Positions 1 through 7,488 of a DNA stretch of 12,983 bases are shown piece after piece (positions within the stretch are counted from its first letter, which is position 1; each line of letters opens with the position of its first letter). The notes under the pieces are model-generated. The model was given only the letters and a program-made list of their open reading frames with translations. It was not told where the DNA came from and made no database searches. Origin of the DNA: Gammaproteobacteria bacterium (GTDB taxonomy: Bacteria > Pseudomonadota > Gammaproteobacteria > Diplorickettsiales > Diplorickettsiaceae); assembly GCA_013288455.1 (NCBI GenBank), contig JABDBU010000018.1, positions 1 to 12,983 of the forward strand, in the 5' to 3' direction. The position numbers were made by a program, and so were the translations under genes.

Positions 1-70
1 CTGATAATAAGAATTTTTTTATGAAAATTCATCGCATTTTTTCAGATTTAATAAAGTATTATCGATTAAT

Positions 71-259
71 TTATTTCGATAAGAAATATACAGTTCCACA
101 ATAAGGACAGGTAACGCGCATCATTTTAGCAAGCGGTAAATAAACCCTAGGATGTGAATCCCATAAACGATTGCCTGGTAAAGGACAACAAAGAGGTAGT
201 TCTTGAGGGAGAATTTCATAATAGCGCTGCGCGCTTCTAGTAAATAACGGCTTAATCAT
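71..259 (-). CDS. CHCC zinc-finger domain protein (zf-CHCC family)
   Basis: This 62-aa protein has the spacing of the zf-CHCC family (related to mitochondrial NDUFS6 and common as a small stand-alone protein in Proteobacteria). Candidate zinc ligands are Cys24 or Cys25, His36, Cys51 and Cys54, the last two in CPYC. The segment from CCPLPG through DSHPRVYLPL is typical of the family. The bacterial members have no firmly established reaction; zinc binding is the expected property. The ATG is preceded by a perfect TATAAT 21 bp upstream. It is divergent from the gene at 497. The family assignment is by eye from motif spacing. Confidence 0.8.
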   Translation of the reverse strand: MIKPLFTRSAQRYYEILPQELPLCCPLPGNRLWDSHPRVYLPLAKMMRVTCPYCGTVYFLSK

Positions 260-496
260 GGAAAAATCTCATTTTAATAGATTATACCTGCTATTTTGCC
301 AGTTTTGTGCTAAACTGCATAGTTATATTGCAGTAAGGTACCACAGTTAATTTGTGATGACGGTAAGTGCCGTGGAGTGTCAAGCTAACAACAGTCATGT
401 GATCTGGGTGTTTAACTGTTGGTAAGTTTGATTGACGATCGTGATGTAATAATTTTAAGGTGTCCTGTATAGATAAAAATTGTCGAGAAGTGTGTA
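260..496. other. Divergent intergenic region, 237 bp
   Basis: This spacer lies between the divergent zinc-finger gene and the TraI_2-like gene. It holds the -10 candidate at 281-286, a small hairpin (ACGG at 360-363 with CCGT at 370-373), a 7-bp inverted repeat (CAACAGT at 389-395 with ACTGTTG at 415-421), and a 22-codon open frame at 357-425 without a ribosome binding site. No convincing plus-strand promoter was found. TATAGA at 468-473 has no matching -35. The two hairpins suggest a structured leader, but this is not proven. Confidence 0.4.
281..286 (-). promoter_or_regulatory. Candidate -10 box of the zinc-finger gene
   Basis: Read on the minus strand this is a perfect TATAAT, 21 bp upstream of the ATG at 259. 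No good -35 hexamer is seen 16-18 bp further upstream, so the call rests on the -10 alone. Confidence 0.35.
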
Positions 497-1759
497 GTGG
501 TGTTATTTCACAGCCAAAAAAATATTGATGCTAAGAAAGGTAGCCAAGCACCCGTCATTTATCCCATAAAATCAGCCACTGATCTCCTAAGTACAAAGGA
601 CAATCATGGATTTTTACAATCTATTAAACGACTAATTAAATCATCTCAGCAATTTGATAGTGTTTATCTTCCAGTTATAGAAAAATTCGCCGAATTTGTG
701 CAAAACATACCTGAAAATCAGCGAGAATTTTTTGGCCAACAGGCGGAATTTTTAACGTTGGGCCTGGAGCTAGCTGCTCGAACACTTGATTTGTGTAGAG
801 CTTATTTTTTTTCCGAAGAAGCTGATTTTTCAAAAATTTCTAATCAGAATGATAGGCGAAAGATCTATGCCATATTTACTGCCGCGCTGTTTTCTAGCAT
901 AGGTAAAATTGCTGTCAAATATAACGTTGCGGTTTTTAATGAAAAAGCTAATCATTTTAAAAAATGGAATCCCTACGTAGGGGCGATGTTGAATCAAGGG
1001 AGTCACTATAAGTTTGATTACATCAAGGAAAATTTTGATGATCTGCGCCGCTATGTAACTCCTACTATTGCGCGCCAAGTACTTGATAGTGTAACTGAAC
1101 ATTCAGAGGAAATGAGTGGTTTCAACTGGATAGCCAGTGATTTAAAAGTACTTGCTGATTGGTTTGCTTTTCTTGCTGGAGAAGAAGGTCGTATTCCGAT
1201 GACTTCTTTTATGTCAGTGATTCCACGCGCTAAGATAGAAATGGTAGAAAATTATCGAAAAGGAACAAGAATCTCGCTAGTGGATTCAGAAGGAGATGCA
1301 TTTTTGCAGTGGTTACGTAAAGAAATTGAGAATGAAAGGATTGTCATTAATAAGGGCAGTGAGCTGCGCGTAACAGAAAAAGAAATTTTCCTATCCGATG
1401 CGCTTTTTCAGCAGTTCATCAGCGCAAATCCTCACTGTGGACATCCAGCCATCGTTGAAAAGCAATTTATCGACGTGCTAAAAGTATATTCGATCTCTAT
1501 CAGTGAACTGGATCAGCGCTACAGATCTCAGGGTGGACTGTCAGGAATCAGTGATTTAGGTCAGCGATACCGCAGCATCGGTGGCTTATCCTCTATCCAA
1601 GAGAACGAAAAAGCACCACCCGTACATCGACATCGATATTTAAAGGGGGATATTGGTCTACTTGCTCTGATTATTTCAGGTCCACTTCATAAATTGCTGT
1701 CCTTGGATGTGACCGCAAAAAGTACAATAAGACCCTCTTCCAATAATTCAGGAATGTAA
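497..1759 (+). CDS. TraI_2-like (putative helicase/HD-type TraI N-terminal) domain protein, degenerate
   Basis: This is a 420-aa protein starting at GTG; GAGAAG at 485-490 is the likely ribosome binding site, and a second GTG follows at 500. The N-terminal half resembles the TraI_2 family of conjugation-associated putative helicase/HD proteins: residues 57-78 (LPVIEKFAEFVQNIP) and a later ALFSSIGKI block at 130-138. In the family these positions usually carry a His-rich HHH/GGLLxH segment and an HDxGK motif. Here the first region reads QREFFGQQ and the HD pair is Ser-Ser, so metal-dependent activity is doubtful. Residues 335-350 and 351-366 are a near-perfect tandem duplication (DQRYRSQGGLS and GQRYRSIGGLS). 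No signal peptide is seen. No conjugation genes are nearby; apaH starts 9 bp after the stop, so the two may be co-transcribed. Function is unknown and the family match is by eye. Confidence 0.55.
   Translation: MVLFHSQKNIDAKKGSQAPVIYPIKSATDLLSTKDNHGFLQSIKRLIKSSQQFDSVYLPVIEKFAEFVQNIPENQREFFGQQAEFLTLGLELAARTLDLCRAYFFSEEADFSKISNQNDRRKIYAIFTAALFSSIGKIAVKYNVAVFNEKANHFKKWNPYVGAMLNQGSHYKFDYIKENFDDLRRYVTPTIARQVLDSVTEHSEEMSGFNWIASDLKVLADWFAFLAGEEGRIPMTSFMSVIPRAKIEMVENYRKGTRISLVDSEGDAFLQWLRKEIENERIVINKGSELRVTEKEIFLSDALFQQFISANPHCGHPAIVEKQFIDVLKVYSISISELDQRYRSQGGLSGISDLGQRYRSIGGLSSIQENEKAPPVHRHRYLKGDIGLLALIISGPLHKLLSLDVTAKSTIRPSSNNSGM
1499..1594 (+). repeat. Tandem 48-bp duplication inside the TraI_2-like gene
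   Basis: Two adjacent 48-bp units (1499-1546 and 1547-1594) encode 16 residues each, beginning Ile-Ser-Asp/Glu-Leu and sharing QRYRS and GGLS. The DNA units differ at many third positions, so the duplication is not recent or is kept at protein level. Confidence 0.85.
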
Positions 1760-1768
1760 TTTTTTAAC

Positions 1769-2572
1769 GTGGCAACCTATGTTGTAGGAGATATTCAGGG
1801 TTGTTTGGATCCTTTTACCCACTTACTAGAAAAGATTAAATTTAATTCAAATCGGGACAATTTATGGTTAACAGGTGATCTCGTTAATCGGGGTCCCGCT
1901 TCCTTGGAAGTACTTCGTTTTATTAAGACATTAAAACATAGCCAGGTTGTATTGGGTAATCACGATTTACATCTGTTGTCTGTACTTTGTGGTAAGGCGA
2001 ATTTGGACACTCAAGATACTTTAGGAGCAATCTTGAGTGCTCCTGATAAAGAAGAGTTGGGAACTTGGTTACGTCACAGGCCGCTGTTACACTATGATGC
2101 CGCTTTGAATGTTATCTTGGTGCACGCTGGTCTACCTCCACAATGGGACCTTAGTGACGCACTACAGTGCGCCAATGAGCTGGAAACAATACTCAAGAGT
2201 CAGCAATATCCTGCATTTTTCGAATGTATGTACGGTAATGTTCCCAGCCGTTGGGATAATAGTCTGCAGGGTTGGGATAGACTACGAGTCATCGCCAACT
2301 GTCTGACACGGTTGCGATTTTGTGACCAAGAAGGGAATTTAGATCTCAATACTAAGGGAAATATTGCAAAAAAAGATTATTTTCCCTGGTTTAAGGTACC
2401 ACATCGACGAAGTAAAAATATAAAGATTTTATTTGGTCACTGGGCAGCATTAGCGGGTAAGACAGGCGATCCTATGGTTGTTGCTTTGGATACGGGTTGC
2501 GTATGGGGTCATTGTTTGACGGCTATGCGTTTGGAAGATGAAAAACGATTTACTGTAAGCTGCTCAGCCTAA
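1769..2572 (+). CDS. apaH: Bis(5'-nucleosyl)-tetraphosphatase, symmetrical
   Basis: ApaH hydrolyses Ap4A symmetrically to two ADP, and in E. coli also removes Np4 caps from RNA 5' ends. At 267 aa it is close to the E. coli enzyme (about 280). The calcineurin-type metallophosphatase motifs are all present and in order: GDIQG (7-11), GDLVNRGP (36-43), GNHD (63-66), VHAGLPP (118-124) and FGHW (222-225). The start is GTG at 1769, giving the conserved N-terminus ATYVVGDIQGC. The best Shine-Dalgarno is GGAA inside the end of the upstream gene, which is somewhat far, so translation may depend on coupling. It is not in the ksgA-apaG-apaH arrangement common in other Gammaproteobacteria; instead it follows the TraI_2-like gene and precedes glyQS. 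Confidence 0.96.
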   Translation: MATYVVGDIQGCLDPFTHLLEKIKFNSNRDNLWLTGDLVNRGPASLEVLRFIKTLKHSQVVLGNHDLHLLSVLCGKANLDTQDTLGAILSAPDKEELGTWLRHRPLLHYDAALNVILVHAGLPPQWDLSDALQCANELETILKSQQYPAFFECMYGNVPSRWDNSLQGWDRLRVIANCLTRLRFCDQEGNLDLNTKGNIAKKDYFPWFKVPHRRSKNIKILFGHWAALAGKTGDPMVVALDTGCVWGHCLTAMRLEDEKRFTVSCSA

Positions 2573-2578
2573 AAACCC

Positions 2579-2607
2579 TTAACAGGCTTAACGAAACCTG
2601 TTATAAC
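2579..2607 (+). promoter_or_regulatory. Probable sigma70 promoter of glyQS overlapping an inverted repeat
   Basis: The -35 candidate TTAACA (2579-2584) and -10 candidate TATAAC (2602-2607) are 17 bp apart, each 5/6 to consensus, and the -10 is extended by TGT (2599-2601). A perfect 7-bp inverted repeat (TAACAGG 2580-2586, CCTGTTA 2597-2603) sits over both hexamers and could be an operator. It could also be a weak hairpin at the end of apaH, but no T-tract follows on the plus strand. Confidence 0.5.
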
Positions 2608-2653
2608 TCCAAGCTAATTTGATTAATTAGTCAAGATTATTTTTGAAACTATT

Positions 2654-4036
2654 ATGTCAGCAAAAAATCTAGAAGAAATAGTTTCTCTGTGCAAACGCAG
2701 GGGATTTATCTTTCCAAGTGCCGAAATTTATGGTGGTCTGCAAGGTATCTACGATTACGGTCCTTTGGGAGTGGAACTAAAAAATAACTTAAAAGCTGCT
2801 TGGTGGAAATCGAATGTCTATGAACGTGATGATATTTACGGACTAGATTCCGCAATTCTGACACAAAAGAATGTTTTTTATTACTCTGGTCATGAAAGTA
2901 CGTTTATAGATTGTATGGTTGACTGCAAAGTTTGCAAGAAACGTTGGCGATCTGATCATCTCATTGAAGGAAAATGTGAAAACTGTGGTTCAGAGGATTT
3001 GATGGCGCCACGAGCGTTCAATTTGATGTTTAAAACGACGATGGGCCCATTGGAAGATAAAGATTCTTACGCTTATCTACGTCCAGAAACGGCGCAAGGA
3101 ATATTTATTAATTTTAAAAATATTATGGATTCTATGTCTCCTACCTTGCCTTTTGGTGTTGCCCAAATTGGGAAAGCATTTCGCAATGAAATAACCCCGC
3201 GAAATTTTATTTTTAGAGTACGAGAGTTTGAACAAATGGAACTAGAGTTCTTTGTTCCACCGGAAAAAGCCGAAGCCGAGAAATGGCTACAATATTGGGT
3301 AGAAGAACACCTAGCTTGGTGGAAGGATCAGGGCTTATCTGAAAACAACCTGAAATTATTTTTACAACCCAGGGAACAATTATCTCATTATGCAAAAGCA
3401 ACCGTTGATATATTATACCGATTTCCACATGGTTTTGAAGAATTAGAAGGCATTTCTAATAGAACAGATTATGATCTAGGCTCCCACACACAAGGGCAGG
3501 CTGAATTAAAAATCACAGCGAGCGTGTCTATTAATAGGGATAGTACAGGTAAATTAACGGTCAAGGATCCTTCAGGTCAGCATTTTCTGCCATATGTTAT
3601 TGAACCTTCTGCTGGCCTAGATAGGGGTTTATTAGCTGTTTTGACAGAGGCGTATGAAGAAGAACGATTAGAAGGTGACAAAAAACGTATTGTATTAAAA
3701 ATAAAACCCCATCTAGCGCCAGTAAAAGTTGCTGTTATTCCATTAAAATCGAATGAATCTGCACTGGTGGAAAAAGCTAAAATAGTGCAGAGAAGCATTC
3801 AGTCCATGAGTATTGGACGCATCGCTTATGAAAATACTGGAAATATCGGTAAAAGCTATCGGCGTCACGATGAAATTGGTACCCCACTGTGCATCACCAT
3901 CGATTTTGATACGGTTGGAAAAAGTAATAATAGGAGTAACCATAACACAGTGACAATAAGAGAGCGAGATTCCATGAAACAAACACGAATTCAGCTTGCT
4001 CAACTGAATGATTATATAGAATCTTACTTTAAATAG
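2654..4036 (+). CDS. glyQS: Glycyl-tRNA synthetase, single-chain (alpha2) type
   Basis: This enzyme charges tRNA-Gly with glycine using ATP. It is the single-polypeptide homodimeric class II form (460 aa, like the Staphylococcus and Mycobacterium enzymes), not the alpha2beta2 GlyQ/GlyS pair found in most Gammaproteobacteria. In order: the N-terminal block with YDYGPLG (33-39, motif 1 area); a zinc-ribbon-like insert with Cys91, Cys94, Cys108 and Cys111; ETAQGIF (145-151); motif 2 starting FRNEITPR (176-183) and running to EQMELEFF (193-200); motif 3 EPSAGLDRG (317-325); and a C-terminal anticodon-binding domain from about 355. Start ATG at 2654 gives the expected N-terminus. It has its own probable promoter 50-75 bp upstream and converges with birA, 25 bp away. 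Confidence 0.95.
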   Translation: MSAKNLEEIVSLCKRRGFIFPSAEIYGGLQGIYDYGPLGVELKNNLKAAWWKSNVYERDDIYGLDSAILTQKNVFYYSGHESTFIDCMVDCKVCKKRWRSDHLIEGKCENCGSEDLMAPRAFNLMFKTTMGPLEDKDSYAYLRPETAQGIFINFKNIMDSMSPTLPFGVAQIGKAFRNEITPRNFIFRVREFEQMELEFFVPPEKAEAEKWLQYWVEEHLAWWKDQGLSENNLKLFLQPREQLSHYAKATVDILYRFPHGFEELEGISNRTDYDLGSHTQGQAELKITASVSINRDSTGKLTVKDPSGQHFLPYVIEPSAGLDRGLLAVLTEAYEEERLEGDKKRIVLKIKPHLAPVKVAVIPLKSNESALVEKAKIVQRSIQSMSIGRIAYENTGNIGKSYRRHDEIGTPLCITIDFDTVGKSNNRSNHNTVTIRERDSMKQTRIQLAQLNDYIESYFK

Positions 4037-4061
4037 AGAGCAACTGTATTGCTAGAATCTT

Positions 4062-4982
4062 TTATTGCAGTTGTTGGTTGTATGTTGGTGGCGCTTTTAA
4101 ATCAAATTTTTTTCTAATACGAATTTCTCCACTGTAAAAACAATGTGTTTCCCCATTGATCTCGACGCAAAGCTGCCCTAGAACATTGACCCCTTTAGCA
4201 ACACCCTCAATGACACTCGATTTAGATGTTCGTATATCTATGTACTGATTATTTAAGCTATCCATCCTTTGCCAAGCTTCTAAAAATGGAAAAAAGCCTT
4301 CTGCTTGAAACTTGAAGAGTGCTATCAATATTTTCTTTAATAGAAGGCCAGCTAGACGATTTCGTTGCAAAGGAAGTGCCAAAATAGTGTGAACATCCGT
4401 AATTGCTTGATCGATGGTACGTGACCCGTTATTTGGTCTATAAAGATTTAGTCCTATACCGACTACAATAGTAGAAAGCTTTGGCTTGGATATTTTTGTT
4501 TCGATTAAAATTCCAGCTAATTTTTTTTCTCGATGTACTACATCATTTGGCCATTTCAGTTGAATTTCATTTAACCCATACTCCTCTAGAGTCTGTGCAA
4601 CAGTTAACCCCATGGCAAGACTTAAACCACTTAACCTATGATTGGTATCATGAGGGAAATAAGACAAAATGGACAAGGCAATACCTTTTCCAAATTCTGA
4701 TATCCAGTGTCGATTATGTTGACCTCTTCCGTTAGTTTGCTGTTCTGCAAAAACGGCATATCTTTTTAAATCAGCTGCCTTTTTTAACAAGTAGGTGTTT
4801 GTGGAATCGACAGAATTTAAAATTTCTAAGTGATCAAGTAATTGGCCAGTGCTACCTAGCTCATTAAAAATGAGTTCCTTATCGAATAACTCAAGCTTTT
4901 CCGGAATGTGATAGCCCTTTTTATCAAGTTTCCTCATGTTAATGCTGATATCTAAAAACTGTTGTGATATCTCAGAAAGCAT
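4062..4982 (-). CDS. birA: Biotin--[acetyl-CoA-carboxylase] ligase lacking the DNA-binding domain
   Basis: BirA activates biotin to biotinyl-AMP and attaches it to the biotin carrier protein of acetyl-CoA carboxylase (AccB). The catalytic core is intact: DSTNTYLL (59-66), the biotin/adenylate loop GRGQHNRHW (85-93), KWPNDV (143-148), KKLAGIL (153-159) and GIGLN (175-179), followed by a C-terminal SH3-like domain. Compared with E. coli BirA (321 aa) the protein begins just before KKGYHIPEKLEL, which matches the end of the winged-helix wing. The helix-turn-helix is therefore essentially missing, and an in-frame TAG lies shortly upstream of the ATG, so no longer start is available. It probably cannot repress a bio operon. 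It is the last gene of the minus-strand run, 32 bp after kdoO. Confidence 0.93.
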   Translation of the reverse strand: MLSEISQQFLDISINMRKLDKKGYHIPEKLELFDKELIFNELGSTGQLLDHLEILNSVDSTNTYLLKKAADLKRYAVFAEQQTNGRGQHNRHWISEFGKGIALSILSYFPHDTNHRLSGLSLAMGLTVAQTLEEYGLNEIQLKWPNDVVHREKKLAGILIETKISKPKLSTIVVGIGLNLYRPNNGSRTIDQAITDVHTILALPLQRNRLAGLLLKKILIALFKFQAEGFFPFLEAWQRMDSLNNQYIDIRTSKSSVIEGVAKGVNVLGQLCVEINGETHCFYSGEIRIRKKFDLKAPPTYNQQLQ

Positions 4983-5014
4983 ACAGAGTATGGTTCTTCT
5001 TATCTAGAGTGCCA

Positions 5015-5887
5015 TTAAACTAGGGAGCTACCTAGCAGATTTTCTAGTATACGCAGCGGCGCTGCTACAGGATTTTGCATGGCAGTTACAGGCAATAAAA
5101 ACGTTTGCTCCAATACATACTGCCCTGACATAGCCGCATGAGAGACGGAATCGGTGGAAACAATCCAGCTAGCACCCGAGGGAAAGCAAACCTCTGTGTA
5201 TTTGACCTGTTTTTGGTAATTCATATCTAGCTTCATTCGATTATGAATTTCCAGCATGATATGGTCGTAATGACTACGAATACCTTTAGTAAGGCCTACC
5301 CAGTGTAGAAATTTAGCAATACCGGGAATTGGTTTTGAAATTTTTGGTAAAAAGCGATTTGCTACATCAGGAAACGCTTCACCTAGACGCCATACTCGAT
5401 CTTGCCCATAAGGATTAATATTACAGAATAAACGCAAGATACGCTTTCCTTGATTTGGATTAGCATGGAATGCATCGATATGTAAGCGACTATCATCTTT
5501 GTACGCGGAGCTTTTTCGATTTTTAATTTGTACAGGTCTATAACTAGTGCGCCCTACAATGAGCATGCTTGCGTAGAGAGGAAACAAGGAATTCATAAAT
5601 ATCCTTGCCTGTTGTGAAAAACGAGCTAATATCGGTTTCAGTTGCATTCCATGCTTTTGATTTCCTTGGATACCTTTTATGCTGTTTGTACTGGCATCAA
5701 AACTGATATTTTTGGTATCTAAGTTGCATGGAATGAACAAAACCTGCTCTTTGGGCAATAATTGAAAACAGAGCTGCGGACAAAGTAGAACCTTTCCAGC
5801 TTCCAAACTAATTAAGGCTGATTGCTGTTCTTCTTCTTTAAGCGGTTTGTCCCAAGCATTGATACTGTAGGTAGATAATACATTCAT
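5015..5887 (-). CDS. kdoO: Kdo hydroxylase (Fe(II)/2-oxoglutarate dioxygenase)
   Basis: The 290-aa protein matches the Kdo 3-hydroxylase family known from Burkholderia and Yersinia, which converts the outer 3-deoxy-D-manno-octulosonic acid (Kdo) of the LPS inner core to Ko. It uses Fe(II), 2-oxoglutarate and oxygen. The metal-binding facial triad is visible as His136-x-Asp138 (LHIDAFHAN) and the distal His250 (DSVSHAAMSGQ), and LEQTFLLP (259-266) follows as in the family. Other family-like blocks are NINPYGQDRVWRLGE (156-170) and CFPSGASWIVSTD (234-246). No signal peptide is seen, consistent with action on the inner-membrane cytosolic face. The gene follows comM by 84 bp and has a candidate promoter of its own. 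The family call is from memory of conserved blocks. Confidence 0.85.
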   Translation of the reverse strand: MNVLSTYSINAWDKPLKEEEQQSALISLEAGKVLLCPQLCFQLLPKEQVLFIPCNLDTKNISFDASTNSIKGIQGNQKHGMQLKPILARFSQQARIFMNSLFPLYASMLIVGRTSYRPVQIKNRKSSAYKDDSRLHIDAFHANPNQGKRILRLFCNINPYGQDRVWRLGEAFPDVANRFLPKISKPIPGIAKFLHWVGLTKGIRSHYDHIMLEIHNRMKLDMNYQKQVKYTEVCFPSGASWIVSTDSVSHAAMSGQYVLEQTFLLPVTAMQNPVAAPLRILENLLGSSLV

Positions 5888-5908
5888 ATATAAAAAACCT
5901 ATGATACA

Positions 5909-5937
5909 ATACTATCTTTCTTTCAATAAAGAGTCAA
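5909..5937 (-). promoter_or_regulatory. Candidate promoter of kdoO-birA
   Basis: On the minus strand TTGACT (plus 5932-5937) and TAGTAT (plus 5909-5914) are 17 bp apart, 5/6 and 4/6 to the sigma70 consensus, in the 84-bp comM-kdoO gap. They would drive kdoO and birA separately from the upstream genes. A ribosome binding site for kdoO is weak (AGG about 11 nt before the ATG). Confidence 0.4.
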
Positions 5938-5971
5938 CAGAACATATGCTTAGTTGCAACAGCTGCTGCTA

Positions 5972-7483
5972 TTAAATTTGTTTTATGTTGAGAATGGTTG
6001 GTCTATAGCTTAAGGCTTCCATTAAATGCGGAGTTTCTATTTTTTCAAAGTCATTCATATCAGCAATCGTTCGTGCTACTCGCAACACACGGTGATAAGC
6101 GCGTGCAGAAAGCCGAAATTTTTCGAAAGCGGTCCCTAATAGCTCTTGATCATTCTCAGAAATTTTACATGCGTCTTTTAATGCCTTTCCTAGTAAACTG
6201 TTATTTAACTTACCACGACAACGAAGTTGCTTGTCTCGCGTTTTTTGTACGCGAAGGCGAATAGTTTCACTATCTTCTGATCGTATTTTTTTTAAAAAGA
6301 AATTTTTAGAAGGCAAAGTAACCTCAATTTGCATATCAATGCGATCTAAAAAAGGTCCTGATAGCTTTCTGTAATAACGTTGAATGTGTTCGGTGGAACA
6401 TTTGCACGATTGGACAATACTACCAAAATAACCACAGGGACATGGGTTCATAGCAGCGATTAGTTGAAATTTTGCAGGAAATTCAGCTTGGCGTGCTGCG
6501 CGAGAGATAGTAATAATTCCCGATTCTAGGGGTTCACGCAAAGATTCTAAAACTTTTCGATCAAATTCCGGCAGTTCATCAAGAAACAAAACTCCTTGGT
6601 GGGCTAAAGAAATTTCACCGGGTCTAGGTGGACTACCACCGCCAACTAATGCAACACTAGAGGCCGTATGATGAGGTGCTCGAAAGGGTGGTAATTTCCA
6701 ATTATGTAATTCTAACGTTTTTCCAGCGATGGAACGTATAGCAGCTAGTTCCAAGGCTTCGTCATCATTCAAGGCGGGAAGTATGCCAATCAAACGCGTA
6801 GCAAGCATCGTTTTTCCAGTACCTGGGGGGCCTCTTAGTAATAAGCTATGATTACCGCTAGCTGCGATCTCCATCGCACGTTTTGCGTGAGATTGTCCGT
6901 GAATTTCAGAAAAATCTGCTAAAATTTTTATTTTAGACGATATGATATCAGGTGCATACGGAATAAGTTGCTCCTTCCCATGCAGGTGTGCACAAATTTG
7001 TAGGATATCTTTGGCAGGAAATATGTTGCCATTTCGACTCAAACTAGCTTCTAAGGCGTTTTCACTCGGTAGTATAATTTTGTGTTTGACTCTGTGAGCT
7101 TCCAGCGCAAAGGGTAATACACCGGAAACGGGGCGTAGCTCACCTGATAAGGCTAATTCGCCTATAAATTCATAGTTTTCCAATGCATCGCTTGGAATTT
7201 GTTTGGAAGCTGCCAAAATTCCCAGCGCAATGGCTAAGTCAAAGCGACTTCCTTGTTTTGGTAAATCAGCCGGTGCGAGACTAACGGTAATTCGACGGAT
7301 AGGGAAATCGAATCGTGAATTTAGAAGCGCGCTACGTACGCGATCGCGACTTTCTTTCACTGTTGCTTCAGGTAAACCGACAATAGACAGACGAGGTAGA
7401 CCGTTGGAAATATGGACCTCCACCGAAACGGTGGGAGCTTTGATCCCTGTGCTTGCTCGTGTCTGCACGACGGCCAACGACAT
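5972..7483 (-). CDS. comM: ComM/YifB family Mg-chelatase-like AAA+ ATPase (branch-migration helicase)
   Basis: At 503 aa this matches E. coli YifB and ComM, a hexameric helicase that promotes branch migration during integration of transforming DNA. The N-terminal ChlI-like domain (about 20-140) begins with VEVHISNGLPRLSIVGLPEA. The AAA+ core has Walker A GPPGTGKT (218-225), Walker B VLFLDE (298-303), a cysteine cluster CPCG...CKC (348-362) and the SGPFLDRIDM block (375-384). The C-terminal Mg_chelatase_C domain ends with RAYHRVLRVARTIADM and LSYRP. The start ATG has a strong ribosome binding site, AAGGAG at plus 7489-7494. It lies 61 bp after ubiK, a neighbour pair common in Gammaproteobacteria. 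Presence of comM hints at present or past natural transformation. Confidence 0.96.
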   Translation of the reverse strand: MSLAVVQTRASTGIKAPTVSVEVHISNGLPRLSIVGLPEATVKESRDRVRSALLNSRFDFPIRRITVSLAPADLPKQGSRFDLAIALGILAASKQIPSDALENYEFIGELALSGELRPVSGVLPFALEAHRVKHKIILPSENALEASLSRNGNIFPAKDILQICAHLHGKEQLIPYAPDIISSKIKILADFSEIHGQSHAKRAMEIAASGNHSLLLRGPPGTGKTMLATRLIGILPALNDDEALELAAIRSIAGKTLELHNWKLPPFRAPHHTASSVALVGGGSPPRPGEISLAHQGVLFLDELPEFDRKVLESLREPLESGIITISRAARQAEFPAKFQLIAAMNPCPCGYFGSIVQSCKCSTEHIQRYYRKLSGPFLDRIDMQIEVTLPSKNFFLKKIRSEDSETIRLRVQKTRDKQLRCRGKLNNSLLGKALKDACKISENDQELLGTAFEKFRLSARAYHRVLRVARTIADMNDFEKIETPHLMEALSYRPTILNIKQI

Positions 7484-7488
7484 AGTAG

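Noticed and set aside
60..81. Inverted repeat TATCGA/TCGATA around the stop of the zinc-finger gene
   Set aside because: A 6-bp AT-rich stem without a T-tract; too weak to call a terminator.
21..104. 27-codon plus-strand frame at the left edge
   Set aside because: Very short, without a ribosome binding site, and it overlaps the end of the zinc-finger gene on the other strand.
830..1102. 90-codon minus-strand open frame
   Set aside because: Antisense to the TraI_2-like gene, with no recognisable motif or ribosome binding site.
4041..4073. CAACTG/CAGTTG between convergent glyQS and birA
   Set aside because: Only 6 bp with a 21-nt loop and no flanking T-tract on either strand; not a credible bidirectional terminator.
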